Part shown: in pieces, positions 51,751 through 60,494 of the stretch | How the letters are laid out: every line of letters begins with the position of its first letter | Position numbering within the stretch: position 1 is the stretch's first letter | NCBI GenBank assembly: GCA_964563165.1 | Contig: CAZLWA010000097.1 | Span: 1 to 64,000, forward strand | Length of the DNA stretch: 64,000 nucleotides | Origin: CAZLWA01 sp964563165 | GTDB lineage: Bacteria > CLD3 > SB21 | Direction of reading: 5' to 3' | Position numbers and translations under genes: made by a program | Notes under the pieces: model-generated | What the model saw: only the letters and a program-made list of their open reading frames with translations | The model's database searches: none | What the model was told of the DNA's origin: nothing

Positions 51751-54700
51751 TCAGGACGGTCTCTCGTGCGGCTTGAACGGCAATCGCATTGTAAATTCCG
51801 TCCATTCATTTTCTTTACTTTCGAACGAAATACTCCCGTGATGTTTTTCAATAATGCTGTAGCTGATCGAAAGCCCGAGTCCTGTGCCCTTCCCTACCGG
51901 TTTGGTCGTGTAAAAAGGATCGAATATCTTGGAACGAATGGCTTCGGGAATGCCGAGTCCGTTATCCTTGATCTTGATGACAATGCCGGTGCCTTCATCT
52001 TGTGTCTCAACGTCAATTCTTCCTGTGGGCGTACCGGATCCGTCCATGGCATGCTTCGATTCGATCGCCTGGGCGGCGTTGATCATCAGATTCAACAATA
52101 CCTGGTTGATCTGATTCACATAACAGTAAACGATATTCGACGCCCGAAAGTTCTTTTGGATCGTGAGCACGTGCTTGAATTGGTTCATAAAAAGCTTCAC
52201 GGTCGTGTCAATGCAGTCATTGATATTCACTTCATTGAACTCGGCTTCATCGAGGCGCGAAAAGTTTCTCAGATCTAAAACGATGTTCCGGATGCGTTCG
52301 CTGGCGTTTTTGACACTGCCAATAAGCTTTTCCAGGTCGGAAATGATAAATTCGTAATCTACTTCCGTTTTGAACTGCTTCACTTCGATGCCGAATTCGG
52401 AATCTGAAGAAAAATGGGATTCGTACTTCGCGATGAGCTTACGCAGCGTGGAAAGATAATCTTCAATATAATTCACGTTGCCGGCGAGCACCGACGTCGG
52501 ATTATTGATCTCATGCGCCACGCCGGCTACCAATTGTCCTAACGCCGCCATTTTTTCCGACTGGACCAATTGCGTCTGTGTTTCTTTGAGCTTCTCCAAA
52601 ATACTCTCCAGCTCTTCTTTTTGCTTCATAATTTTTCCCGTTCGATGCTCGACGCTCTCTTCCAGATATTTATTGCGGCGGTAAATGAGATCCACTTTCT
52701 TTTCAACGCGAAAACGGTAAAATTTGAACGCACCGAAACCGGTTGCGCCGGCGATGAGCAGAAGAAAAAAAGGATTCAGCCAGAATGGAATAGGAACTGT
52801 AAAAGTAATTTTGGCCGCTTCAGCGCTGTAAATATTTTCACTGCTCCTGGCCCGGACCTCAAAAACGTACGTGCCGTAGCCTAGATTCGTATAGCGCACT
52901 TCATTCTTGGGTGTCAAGCCCGACCACGCTTTATCAAATCCGTCTAATTTATACTGATAAGAGTTTTCTTTTTCATTCAAAAATGACAACCCTGCAAATT
53001 GAAAGACAATGGCGCTGCCGTCGAATTGCAGATCGCTGTCCTGCCGTTCGCTCGATAAAAAATTAATTTTGACCGTCGAATCCGGAGTTTGAATCTTTTC
53101 GATGAAGATCGGCGGCGGCGTCAGTTTTTTCTTTTGCAGATCGTCGGAATACCGGCTTAATCCGCCGAACGTCCCGATCCATACGCGGTCCTCGGAATCT
53201 ATAAAGAGAGAGTTGTTCGTCGTTGGTTCTTCAGCCAATATACCGCGGCCCTTGGTAAGCAGTTTTAATAATACGGGTTCCGTCTCATGATGATCGTAAC
53301 GTCCGAATCCCTTACTGCCGATCCACAATTGATTCAAACGGCCATCGTACTCAATGACCGTTACTACGTTATCGTATAAACCGAGGCTCTTCGCTTTGAA
53401 ATTCGTAAATCGCGTTCCGTCAAATTTCGACACGCCTAAATCCGTGCCGATCCAAAAATTGCCGTCCCCATCCTGGCGAACGACATTCACCGTGTTGTCC
53501 ATCAGCCCGTCTCTGCTCGTCCATGATTTGAATTTTAGATTGGCCGGATCGTCAGCCGGCAAAGCCTGCACCAGTCCGCCGTTAATCCCTAGCCACATAC
53601 CGCCCTGACGGTCTTTATAGACGCACCAAACTTGAGTGCCCGGCAGACCGTTTTCTTTATTGTAAGTGTGCCACCGGCGGCCGTCAAAGATCACCAATCC
53701 ATTCAGCGTTCCAAACCACATCCATCCGCGATCATCCTCTTCGATGTCGACCGCCTGTGAGTGCACGGTGGATAAAAATTCTTCATGATCGACCACCTGC
53801 CCCTGATAATATTCAAATAGATTTCTTTCCGCTCCGATCCACAAATGATCCTTGTGGTCGATTTTCAGCGCCCAGACCGTATTGCCGGGAGTAATCCAGT
53901 TTTTAGAAAGTGAGGTCATTTTATTCCCATCATATACATTCACCCCGTTGTCCGTCGCAATATACATGGGGCCTTGGGCGCCGGACGTGACGGCATTGAC
54001 CGTATTCGACATCAGGCCGTCTTTAATGGTATAATTCAGAATATTCTGATAAGGAATCTTAAAACAACCGCCGCCGTTCGTGCCTACCCAGATCGTTCCC
54101 TCACGATCCTCCCACAAGGCATGCAAACCATTCGCAGAATAATTTTCATCCACAAGATAATTGTAAAACTTATAATTGTGATACCGGCTCAACCCCCGGT
54201 CGGTAGCGATCCACAGCGATGAGTCGGAGGCCGCTAAGACCGCATTCACTTTGTCATGGATCAGTCCCGAACGCGTGTTGAGTACCGAGAAATATTTTTT
54301 ATAATCGGGCGTTTTCTGTGCGTGCGGCGCATCAAAGATCACCAGGCCTTTGTCCGTACAAAACAAAAGTCTGCCATCCCAATCTTCACGGATATTGAAA
54401 ACACCGGCTTCAAAGAAACCTTCCTGAACCGAAAAATTTTTAAAAGGTTGGTCGTAACCTCCATTGGAATATTCCAATACCGACGCGCCGTTATTTCCTC
54501 CAAACCACAAATTGCCTAGCCGGTCCAAAAAAACACTGCGGTACGACTCGCCGAGCAGCCCGTCTTTTTCTCCGAACAAAATGAATTTTTTCCCGTCATA
54601 CATCGAAATGCCGCCTTGATTCGCCGGAAACCAATAACGCCCTTTTCTGTCCTTGACCGTCCCCCAAACGGCGCCGGCCGGCAATCCGTCGGCGGCGGTC

Positions 54701-55041
54701 AAATTGCTGAACTTTCTTCCGTCAAATATCGAAACACCGTCATCCGTTCCGAGCCATAATCGGTTATCTTCGTCCTGGAAAATACTGCGGACGATCGTAC
54801 TCACGAGCCCGTCGTTCTTCGAATACATGAAAAATTCAATGCCGTTATACCGAACGAGCCCGCCCGCCGTCGCAAACCAAAGAAATCCGTTTTTATCCTG
54901 ATAAATGTCCCAGACTTGCGGATGGGGAAATCCGTCATTCGACGTATAGTATTTGAAATAGAGTTGTTGGCTGATGACGCGGGAAGGATCCGAAACAGCA
55001 AAGACGGCCAGGGAAACTATGAACAGTGCGAAACGTTTCAT
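51751..55041 (-). CDS. Two-component propeller / Y_Y_Y sensor histidine kinase
   Basis: A 1096-residue sensor kinase. A signal peptide (about 1-25) precedes roughly a dozen Reg_prop blade repeats of the type W(I/F)GT..GL..(Y/F)DG (residues 30-660), then a Y_Y_Y domain (about 680-745). One membrane segment (about 752-772) and a coiled coil follow. The HisKA helix has H843 in GVAHEINNP, and the ATPase end carries N, G1, F and G2 boxes (NAAQAIES, DNGLGIP, FDPFYTTKPVGKGTGLGL). It has no receiver or AraC domain, unlike Bacteroides hybrid systems, and no response regulator is adjacent. The ligand is unknown; in Bacteroides such propellers sense glycans. Confidence 0.92.
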   Translation of the reverse strand: MKRFALFIVSLAVFAVSDPSRVISQQLYFKYYTSNDGFPHPQVWDIYQDKNGFLWFATAGGLVRYNGIEFFMYSKNDGLVSTIVRSIFQDEDNRLWLGTDDGVSIFDGRKFSNLTAADGLPAGAVWGTVKDRKGRYWFPANQGGISMYDGKKFILFGEKDGLLGESYRSVFLDRLGNLWFGGNNGASVLEYSNGGYDQPFKNFSVQEGFFEAGVFNIREDWDGRLLFCTDKGLVIFDAPHAQKTPDYKKYFSVLNTRSGLIHDKVNAVLAASDSSLWIATDRGLSRYHNYKFYNYLVDENYSANGLHALWEDREGTIWVGTNGGGCFKIPYQNILNYTIKDGLMSNTVNAVTSGAQGPMYIATDNGVNVYDGNKMTSLSKNWITPGNTVWALKIDHKDHLWIGAERNLFEYYQGQVVDHEEFLSTVHSQAVDIEEDDRGWMWFGTLNGLVIFDGRRWHTYNKENGLPGTQVWCVYKDRQGGMWLGINGGLVQALPADDPANLKFKSWTSRDGLMDNTVNVVRQDGDGNFWIGTDLGVSKFDGTRFTNFKAKSLGLYDNVVTVIEYDGRLNQLWIGSKGFGRYDHHETEPVLLKLLTKGRGILAEEPTTNNSLFIDSEDRVWIGTFGGLSRYSDDLQKKKLTPPPIFIEKIQTPDSTVKINFLSSERQDSDLQFDGSAIVFQFAGLSFLNEKENSYQYKLDGFDKAWSGLTPKNEVRYTNLGYGTYVFEVRARSSENIYSAEAAKITFTVPIPFWLNPFFLLLIAGATGFGAFKFYRFRVEKKVDLIYRRNKYLEESVEHRTGKIMKQKEELESILEKLKETQTQLVQSEKMAALGQLVAGVAHEINNPTSVLAGNVNYIEDYLSTLRKLIAKYESHFSSDSEFGIEVKQFKTEVDYEFIISDLEKLIGSVKNASERIRNIVLDLRNFSRLDEAEFNEVNINDCIDTTVKLFMNQFKHVLTIQKNFRASNIVYCYVNQINQVLLNLMINAAQAIESKHAMDGSGTPTGRIDVETQDEGTGIVIKIKDNGLGIPEAIRSKIFDPFYTTKPVGKGTGLGLSISYSIIEKHHGSISFESKENEWTEFTMRLPFKPHERPS

Positions 55042-55130
55042 CTTTGATCGGATTTTTGTAGATCACAGCAGAAAGACATTCCAGTCTGCTTCGGCAGGAA
55101 TCACCGCAGAAATAAATGGCTCTTACTCAA

Positions 55131-56735
55131 TTATTTTAAATCTTTTACAGTGGTCAGTGACACGCTCGATTCGGAAAACTGAGCGTCTTTATGGTTCATC
55201 GGCACACCCTTGACCTGGGCGAGCATATCCTTGGTGTTTCGCTTCAGCACAAATAATCCGTTGCCGCTCGGCTCTATATCGCCCTGTTCAAATTCTGAAA
55301 ACGGCTCGGTGCTCGCAAACGCCTTGATCAATTCCGTCCCGAACGGCTCTGAAACCACAAATTCAAATTTAGAATCTTTGCCGCCGATCGTGTAAACGGT
55401 ATTGGCCGCGATTTTATCGGGCTTTCCGGAAAGTTGATTCGGGAAAACCTGAATATTATTTCCCAGCGCGTCGTGATAAATGACCTTCACGTAACATTCT
55501 TTATTAGCCTTTACGTAGATCAACAGTTTTTCTTTTTCTTTGTAAACGCCCCCGTCGCCCCGGTCCGTCCATACGACCACTTTGAGATCGGAATTCGCCT
55601 TATCGTCTTTCAGCAGGGCCAGATCGGCCTGAATCTGGGAAAAATTATCCGGCTTGAAACTGATGGACTTCGGGATCAATCTCGATGGAAAAATTATTTT
55701 TGTGCTCGCCATAGACGCACCGGTTGCCCTGGAGATGATCTGCGCACTCAATTCCATCCGGTCGTCATCGAGGTCCAGGTAGCTCCCGATCAACGTTGCA
55801 TCCGCTCCGGAGATCGCCGCAAGGCCTTGGGAGGTCCCGTCATATTCGATCCCCTTGGATTTTAATGACAGCGAAACGTCTCTGCTGCCAATGACCTTAA
55901 TGTTATTGATCTTGCCAAACTCAATTTCCAATATATTCTTGAAATAAGCCGTGAACGAACTCGTCATCTTTGTGTTCCCGTAGTTGAAATTGCCGAAGAC
56001 CATAATCGCGCTTGGAACATTCTCGCTGAAGATTCGATATAATTTATAAACGACCAGGGCCGTGACGATATCCAGGTTCCCGCTGCTCTCGTCTTTTGCA
56101 ATGGCGTCAATAATTTTCGAAATCTGCACTTCCTCGCTTTTATTTACAATTTTTTGCTCGAAAGCGGCATCCGGGCGCACGATGCGCAGCTTTTTTACAA
56201 GCTTGTCGATCGCGTTCAGATCGTTGATGCACACCTGCATTTTATCGATGGCTTCCACATAACTTTTGTTTTCGAATAAGACCCTGCCTTGTTCCAGGTA
56301 ACTGCGAAAGCGTTTATCCCGATCGGAAATATCCGCTTGCATCGAGTTGCCGGCAATGCTGCGGTCCAAAACCGCCAGCGCATAATACATTTTTTTCTTT
56401 TTGCTGAAATCGGTATCTTCAATCCGCAGCCCCTGCAGATCCAGATTGACTTTCTCCTGTGATTTTTCCGAGGTACGCGACGAGGATTCCCCCTTATTCC
56501 CCACCATGACCTCTGAATTCGTGCTGGTCATTTCACTCGAAATATTCACTTCAATTATTTTCGCAAGATTGATAAACGCCTGGTTCCTCGCGTCGTCTTC
56601 GCTGGCTCCCATGCCGACCGCCTGCATGAAGTCCTTTTCCGGAAATCGGCTGCTTCTTCCGTTTTTTGCCCAATCCTTATCCTGCGCATAAAGAATGAAC
56701 GGCATTAAAAAAACAATTAAGAATTTTTTTAGCAT
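55131..56735 (-). CDS. LPP20/FlgO-like and DUF4384 domain secreted protein
   Basis: A 534-residue exported protein with a signal peptide (about 1-17). An LPP20-like region follows (MQAVGMGASEDDARNQAFINLAKIIEV). A middle domain (about 225-350) resembles FlgO/CsgG folds (IKVIGSRDVSLSLK, ADATLIGSYLDLDDDRMELSAQIISRATG). The C-terminal DUF4384 (about 395-490) contains LLIYVKANKECYVKVIYHDALGNNIQVFPN. It probably sits in the periplasm or outer envelope. GAGGATTAATT precedes the ATG. It lies 89 nt upstream of the sensor kinase on the same strand, so the two may be cotranscribed and functionally linked. Confidence 0.82.
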   Translation of the reverse strand: MLKKFLIVFLMPFILYAQDKDWAKNGRSSRFPEKDFMQAVGMGASEDDARNQAFINLAKIIEVNISSEMTSTNSEVMVGNKGESSSRTSEKSQEKVNLDLQGLRIEDTDFSKKKKMYYALAVLDRSIAGNSMQADISDRDKRFRSYLEQGRVLFENKSYVEAIDKMQVCINDLNAIDKLVKKLRIVRPDAAFEQKIVNKSEEVQISKIIDAIAKDESSGNLDIVTALVVYKLYRIFSENVPSAIMVFGNFNYGNTKMTSSFTAYFKNILEIEFGKINNIKVIGSRDVSLSLKSKGIEYDGTSQGLAAISGADATLIGSYLDLDDDRMELSAQIISRATGASMASTKIIFPSRLIPKSISFKPDNFSQIQADLALLKDDKANSDLKVVVWTDRGDGGVYKEKEKLLIYVKANKECYVKVIYHDALGNNIQVFPNQLSGKPDKIAANTVYTIGGKDSKFEFVVSEPFGTELIKAFASTEPFSEFEQGDIEPSGNGLFVLKRNTKDMLAQVKGVPMNHKDAQFSESSVSLTTVKDLK

Positions 56736-56763
56736 AATTAATCCTCATTATAATTGACTGGGT

Positions 56764-56792
56764 AATATAAATTTTTTATCGTCCAAATGCAA
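56764..56792 (-). promoter_or_regulatory. Sigma-70 type promoter of the LPP20/DUF4384 gene
   Basis: On the minus strand TTGCAT (56792-56787), a 17-nt spacer and TATATT (56769-56764). Start of transcription near 56757 would give a leader of about 22 nt, containing the GAGGA site. A run of nine T residues precedes the -35. Confidence 0.45.
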
Positions 56793-56917
56793 AAAAAAAG
56801 TCCCGCGTTTTCGTTTACGGAAAGTGCCCGGAAAATTTCAATTATTGAATATGTGAAAAAATAATATTAAATAAGCTTGGTTGCGACAGGTAACAATTTA
56901 ATCGTTGAGGCGGTACT

Positions 56918-58297
56918 ATGGAAAAAATACTTGCGTACATTGAATCCAACAAAGATCATTACGTTGAAGATCTGAAAGAATTTTTACGCATACCGAGCAT
57001 TAGCACGAATCCGGAGAACAAGCCGGATGTGGAGCGCTGCGCCCGTTACGTCTCCGATCAGATGAACAAGGTCGGATTGCAGAATGTGCAGATTTTTCCT
57101 ACTGCCGGTCACCCGATCGTCTACGGAGAATGGCTCCGCGCTCCGGGAATGCCGACTGTTTTGTATTACGGCCATTACGATGTGCAGCCCGTGGATCCCA
57201 TTGATCTTTGGACGAACGGCCCGTTCGATCCGACCGTCCGCGACGGCTACATTTATGCACGCGGGTCGGCGGACGATAAGGGCCAGGTGTTTCTCAATCT
57301 CAAAAGCGTCGAGGCTCACCTGAAGATCAACGGCAAGCTTCCCGTGAACGTAAAATTTCTCATTGAGGGTGAGGAAGAGATCGGCAGTGAAAATTTGGAA
57401 ACTTTCATCGCGTCTCATAGAGATCTGCTCAAGGGAGACGTCGTATTGGTTTCGGACACTTCGTTTTTCGACGATGAAGTTCCTTCTATCGCGTACGGAC
57501 TGCGCGGGTTATGCTATATGCAGGTGGAACTCACCGGTCCGAACCGCGACCTCCATTCCGGCGTTTACGGCGGCGCGGTGGGCAATCCGGTTAATGAATT
57601 AGCCGGTATCATCGCCAAGCTAAAAGATAAGAACGGCAAGATCACGATCCCGGGATTCTACAACAAAGTGAGAGCGTTGACGAAAAAAGAACGGGATGCG
57701 TATAAGAAGTTGCCGTTCCATCGCCCACCGTATTTGAAAGACCTCGGCATCAAAGACACATTTGGGGAAAAAGGTTATTCGATCCTGGAACAAGTCAGCG
57801 GCCGGCCGTGCCTGGACTGCAACGGTATCTGGGGCGGTTTTCAAGGCGAAGGCGCAAAAACCGTGCTCCCTTCCAAAGCCGGAGCGAAAATTTCCATGCG
57901 CCTGGTTCCGGATCAAACGCCGGAAGTCATCGCGAAGTTATTCGCAAAATATTTGAAGAAACTCTGCCCGAAAACCATGCAGATCAAAGTAACGGAATTG
58001 CACGGGGGCTATCCGGCGATCACCGATATCACGAGTAAAGAGATCACGGCGGCAAGCCGCGCGCTGGAATTGGTTTTCAAGAAGAAACCGCTCTTCGCAC
58101 GCGAAGGGGGTTCCATTCCGATCATCGCGACATTTGAAAGATTACTCGGATTGAAGTCTATTCTCATGGGATTCGGACTGGACAGCGATGCGATCCACTC
58201 GCCCAACGAACATTTCAAATTGGCTAATTTTCACCGCGGCATCCTGAGCACGGCACTATTCTATGCTGAACTGGCGAAAACATGTAAGCAGAATTAA
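56918..58297 (+). CDS. M20 family dipeptidase
   Basis: A 459-residue M20 metallopeptidase of the CNDP/PepV-like dipeptidase group. The metal ligands include H86 and D119, in YYGHYDVQP and RGSADDKGQ. The catalytic acid is E152 of EGEEEIGSE (with E153 as a likely ligand), and the last histidine lies in DSDAIHSPNEHF. It should hydrolyse dipeptides in the cytoplasm. Its stop codon TAA (58295-58297) lies at the very start of the TTAAGAATTAAG repeat, so the repeat provides the stop codon. It precedes hutH by 95 nt, and the two may share a role in amino acid use. Confidence 0.92.
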   Translation: MEKILAYIESNKDHYVEDLKEFLRIPSISTNPENKPDVERCARYVSDQMNKVGLQNVQIFPTAGHPIVYGEWLRAPGMPTVLYYGHYDVQPVDPIDLWTNGPFDPTVRDGYIYARGSADDKGQVFLNLKSVEAHLKINGKLPVNVKFLIEGEEEIGSENLETFIASHRDLLKGDVVLVSDTSFFDDEVPSIAYGLRGLCYMQVELTGPNRDLHSGVYGGAVGNPVNELAGIIAKLKDKNGKITIPGFYNKVRALTKKERDAYKKLPFHRPPYLKDLGIKDTFGEKGYSILEQVSGRPCLDCNGIWGGFQGEGAKTVLPSKAGAKISMRLVPDQTPEVIAKLFAKYLKKLCPKTMQIKVTELHGGYPAITDITSKEITAASRALELVFKKKPLFAREGGSIPIIATFERLLGLKSILMGFGLDSDAIHSPNEHFKLANFHRGILSTALFYAELAKTCKQN

Positions 58298-58367
58298 GAA
58301 TTAAGAGTTAAGAATTATGAATTCACTGTTTATTACTCTTAATTCTTAATTGTTAATTCTTAATTCA
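58291..58367. repeat. GAATTAAG/CTTAATTC inverted repeat between dipeptidase and hutH
   Basis: The left arm (58291-58324) is made of GAATTAAG-type units and the right arm (58335-58367) of CTTAATTC units, roughly 33 bp each, about a 10-nt centre. On transcription it would form a long AU-rich hairpin. Its first bases contain the dipeptidase stop codon. Confidence 0.7.
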
Positions 58368-58392
58368 TGAACTTAACATTCACATTTGAGTT

Positions 58393-59910
58393 ATGACTCC
58401 CATCGAAATAAACGGAAGTAATTTGTCGCCGGATCTGATCGAACAGATCCTGCGCGAGTATCGTCCGATCAAATTAAGCGCAGCAGCGATCCATCAGATC
58501 GAAGAATCGCGCGCCATCATTGAAACGATCATTCGTTCCGGAAAAATCGTGTATGGCGTCAATACCGGATTCGGAAAATTTAGCGATGTGAAAATTTCCG
58601 ATGCGAACATCGATCTGCTTCAGGAAAATCTGGTCAAAAGCCATGCCGCCGGGATCGGCGATCCTTTCGCGGAAGAGATCGTGAAAACGATGCTGCTGCT
58701 TAAAGCCAACGGCCTGGCTAAGGGCTTTTCCGGCGTACGTTTGGAAGTGGTTGAAACGTTGATTCAAATGTTCAATCGCGGCGTCATACCCGTGATCCCG
58801 GAAAAAGGCTCGGTAGGCGCGAGCGGCGATCTCGCTCCCCTCGCCCACTTAGCCCTGACGATGATCGGAGAAGGCGAGGCGTTTTATCAACACGAACGAA
58901 TGCCCGCAGGCGAAGCGTTTCGCAAAGCGGAAATTCCTATTTTGAAATTACGGTCCAAAGAAGGCCTTGCGATACTAAACGGCACGCAAACCATGACCGC
59001 GATCGCGTGCATCAATTTAATTCGCGCCTATAATATTCTTGAGTGCGCGGATATAGTCGGCGCGATGTCCACGGAAGTCTTGCTGTGTACGGATTCGGCA
59101 TTTGATGCGCGGATCCAATCCGTGCGGAATCAGGAAGGACAAAAAGTTTCCGCAGAAAATCTGCGCACGCTTTTACAGGACAGTCCGATGATCCGGTCGC
59201 ATGCGGATTGTCAGAAAGTTCAGGACGCCTACAGCGTTCGCTGCATGCCGCAAGTTCACGGCGCCAGCCGCGATACGGTTCATTATGTACAGCAGATCGT
59301 CGAGCGTGAGATCAACGCCGCCACAGACAATCCTCTGATCTTTGTTGAAGGCGGCGATGTCGTATCGGGTGGGAATTTTCACGGACAGCCGGTGGCGCTC
59401 GTGATGGACTTTCTTGCTATCGCGATCAGCGAGATCGGGAGTATTTCAGAGCGTCGGACGGCATGGATGATGGACGCGAATCTCAGCGACGGATTGCCGG
59501 CATTTCTTGCAAAGGACGGCGGGCTCAATTCCGGCTACATGATCGCGCAATACGCCGCCGCAGCGCTAGCTTCTGAGAACAAGTCTCTGTGTCATCCTGC
59601 GAGTGTGGATTCCATTCCTACTTCAGCCAACAAGGAAGATCATGTCAGCATGGGCACGATCGGCGCGCGTAAATGTTTGAAAGTCATCGAGAACGTGGAG
59701 AATATCCTGGCGATCGAGTGGCTCTGCGCCGCACAGGCCGGCGATTTCCGTAAACCGCTTGGATTCGCCCCTCGCACCCAGCGCGCTTATCAGCTTCTGC
59801 GCGAATACATACCTACACTGGAAAAAGACCGTGTCACGAGCAGCGACATTCAAAAAGCCGTTGAATTACTACGCAGTAAAGAATTGGTCGAAGAAGTTTG
59901 GGATAGGTAG
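58393..59910 (+). CDS. hutH: Histidine ammonia-lyase
   Basis: A 505-residue enzyme that removes ammonia from histidine to give urocanate. The self-forming MIO cofactor triplet A143-S144-G145 is in GSVGASGDLAPLAHL. YGVNTGFGKF near the N-terminus and QDAYSVRCMPQVHGASRD and NFHGQP further on are family signatures. No other hut gene (hutU, hutI, hutG) is nearby, so any histidine pathway is scattered or incomplete in this window. A tyrosine or phenylalanine lyase is possible, but the sequence reads as HutH. Confidence 0.94.
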   Translation: MTPIEINGSNLSPDLIEQILREYRPIKLSAAAIHQIEESRAIIETIIRSGKIVYGVNTGFGKFSDVKISDANIDLLQENLVKSHAAGIGDPFAEEIVKTMLLLKANGLAKGFSGVRLEVVETLIQMFNRGVIPVIPEKGSVGASGDLAPLAHLALTMIGEGEAFYQHERMPAGEAFRKAEIPILKLRSKEGLAILNGTQTMTAIACINLIRAYNILECADIVGAMSTEVLLCTDSAFDARIQSVRNQEGQKVSAENLRTLLQDSPMIRSHADCQKVQDAYSVRCMPQVHGASRDTVHYVQQIVEREINAATDNPLIFVEGGDVVSGGNFHGQPVALVMDFLAIAISEIGSISERRTAWMMDANLSDGLPAFLAKDGGLNSGYMIAQYAAAALASENKSLCHPASVDSIPTSANKEDHVSMGTIGARKCLKVIENVENILAIEWLCAAQAGDFRKPLGFAPRTQRAYQLLREYIPTLEKDRVTSSDIQKAVELLRSKELVEEVWDR

Positions 59911-59933
59911 TTCATTTCTCATCAGCAAGTGAA

Positions 59934-60374
59934 TCATCTAAAGCTCTTCAGTTTCAGCACATCCATTTGATCCTGTTCACGCAATGAATTTTCTTTCAGA
60001 CGAATCAGTTGAGATTTGTCTAAAAAAGGAATGGAATGATTTTCTATCGAATGATATTTAATGTGCTTTTCAAAGTCTTTATAATAATTGCCGGACATTT
60101 TAACGAAAATATCAATCGGAAATTTTTCAATGATCCGGAGAGATCCCTCTTCGTCCGTGAAGTCTTTAACTTTTAACTCTTTGGCGCAGCCTTCATTGTA
60201 GTTGGATAGAACATGTAATAGGGTTGAAAGGTTTTTAGGAGAATTGTCAACGAGTATATCGACGTCTTCGGTAGGGCGAATGTATCCGTTGAACGCGCAG
60301 GCAAAGCCCCCAACGGTGATGAACCTGACGTCATTTCTTGCGAGAAGGACCAACAACTCTTCGTATTCGTTCAT
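59934..60374 (-). CDS. Minimal nucleotidyltransferase (AbiEii/MNT-like)
   Basis: A nucleotidyltransferase-fold protein of about 146 residues with the GG...DxD signature (GG at 22-23; D37 and D39 in RPTEDVDILVD). The catalytic core is complete but small, like DUF6036 or AbiEii/MntA proteins. Such proteins are often toxins or antitoxins that AMPylate or add nucleotides to RNA or a HEPN partner. No HEPN partner is visible. The likely start ATG 60374 lies inside the preceding small gene, a 44-nt overlap. A TTG at 60395 is an alternative start. It is the third gene after parB, apparently coupled. Confidence 0.75.
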   Translation of the reverse strand: MNEYEELLVLLARNDVRFITVGGFACAFNGYIRPTEDVDILVDNSPKNLSTLLHVLSNYNEGCAKELKVKDFTDEEGSLRIIEKFPIDIFVKMSGNYYKDFEKHIKYHSIENHSIPFLDKSQLIRLKENSLREQDQMDVLKLKSFR

Positions 60375-60492
60375 TTTTCGGTTCGCTATTAACAAGATTA
60401 TTCTTTTTCAGAAACTCATTGAGCTGAATTACGGCCTGGACGGGTGAAACGGTTCGCTTGCCTACTACTCTCTTGACACCTTTTTGATCCAT
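60331..60492 (-). CDS. Small basic protein encoded between parB and the nucleotidyltransferase
   Basis: A 53-residue open frame starting ATG 60492, 2 nt after the parB stop, with AAGGTGATT overlapping the parB end as a ribosome binding site about 6 nt away. The product starts MDQKGVKRVVGKRTVSP and has a helix SPVQAVIQLNEFLKKNN and a basic tail ending PSRKK. Its 3' end overlaps the nucleotidyltransferase start by 44 nt in another frame. The spacing and overlap suggest translational coupling parB-small gene-nucleotidyltransferase. It could be a partner or antitoxin of that enzyme; no homologue is recognised. Confidence 0.55.
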   Translation of the reverse strand: MDQKGVKRVVGKRTVSPVQAVIQLNEFLKKNNLVNSEPKNERIRRVVGPSRKK

Positions 60493-60494
60493 AA

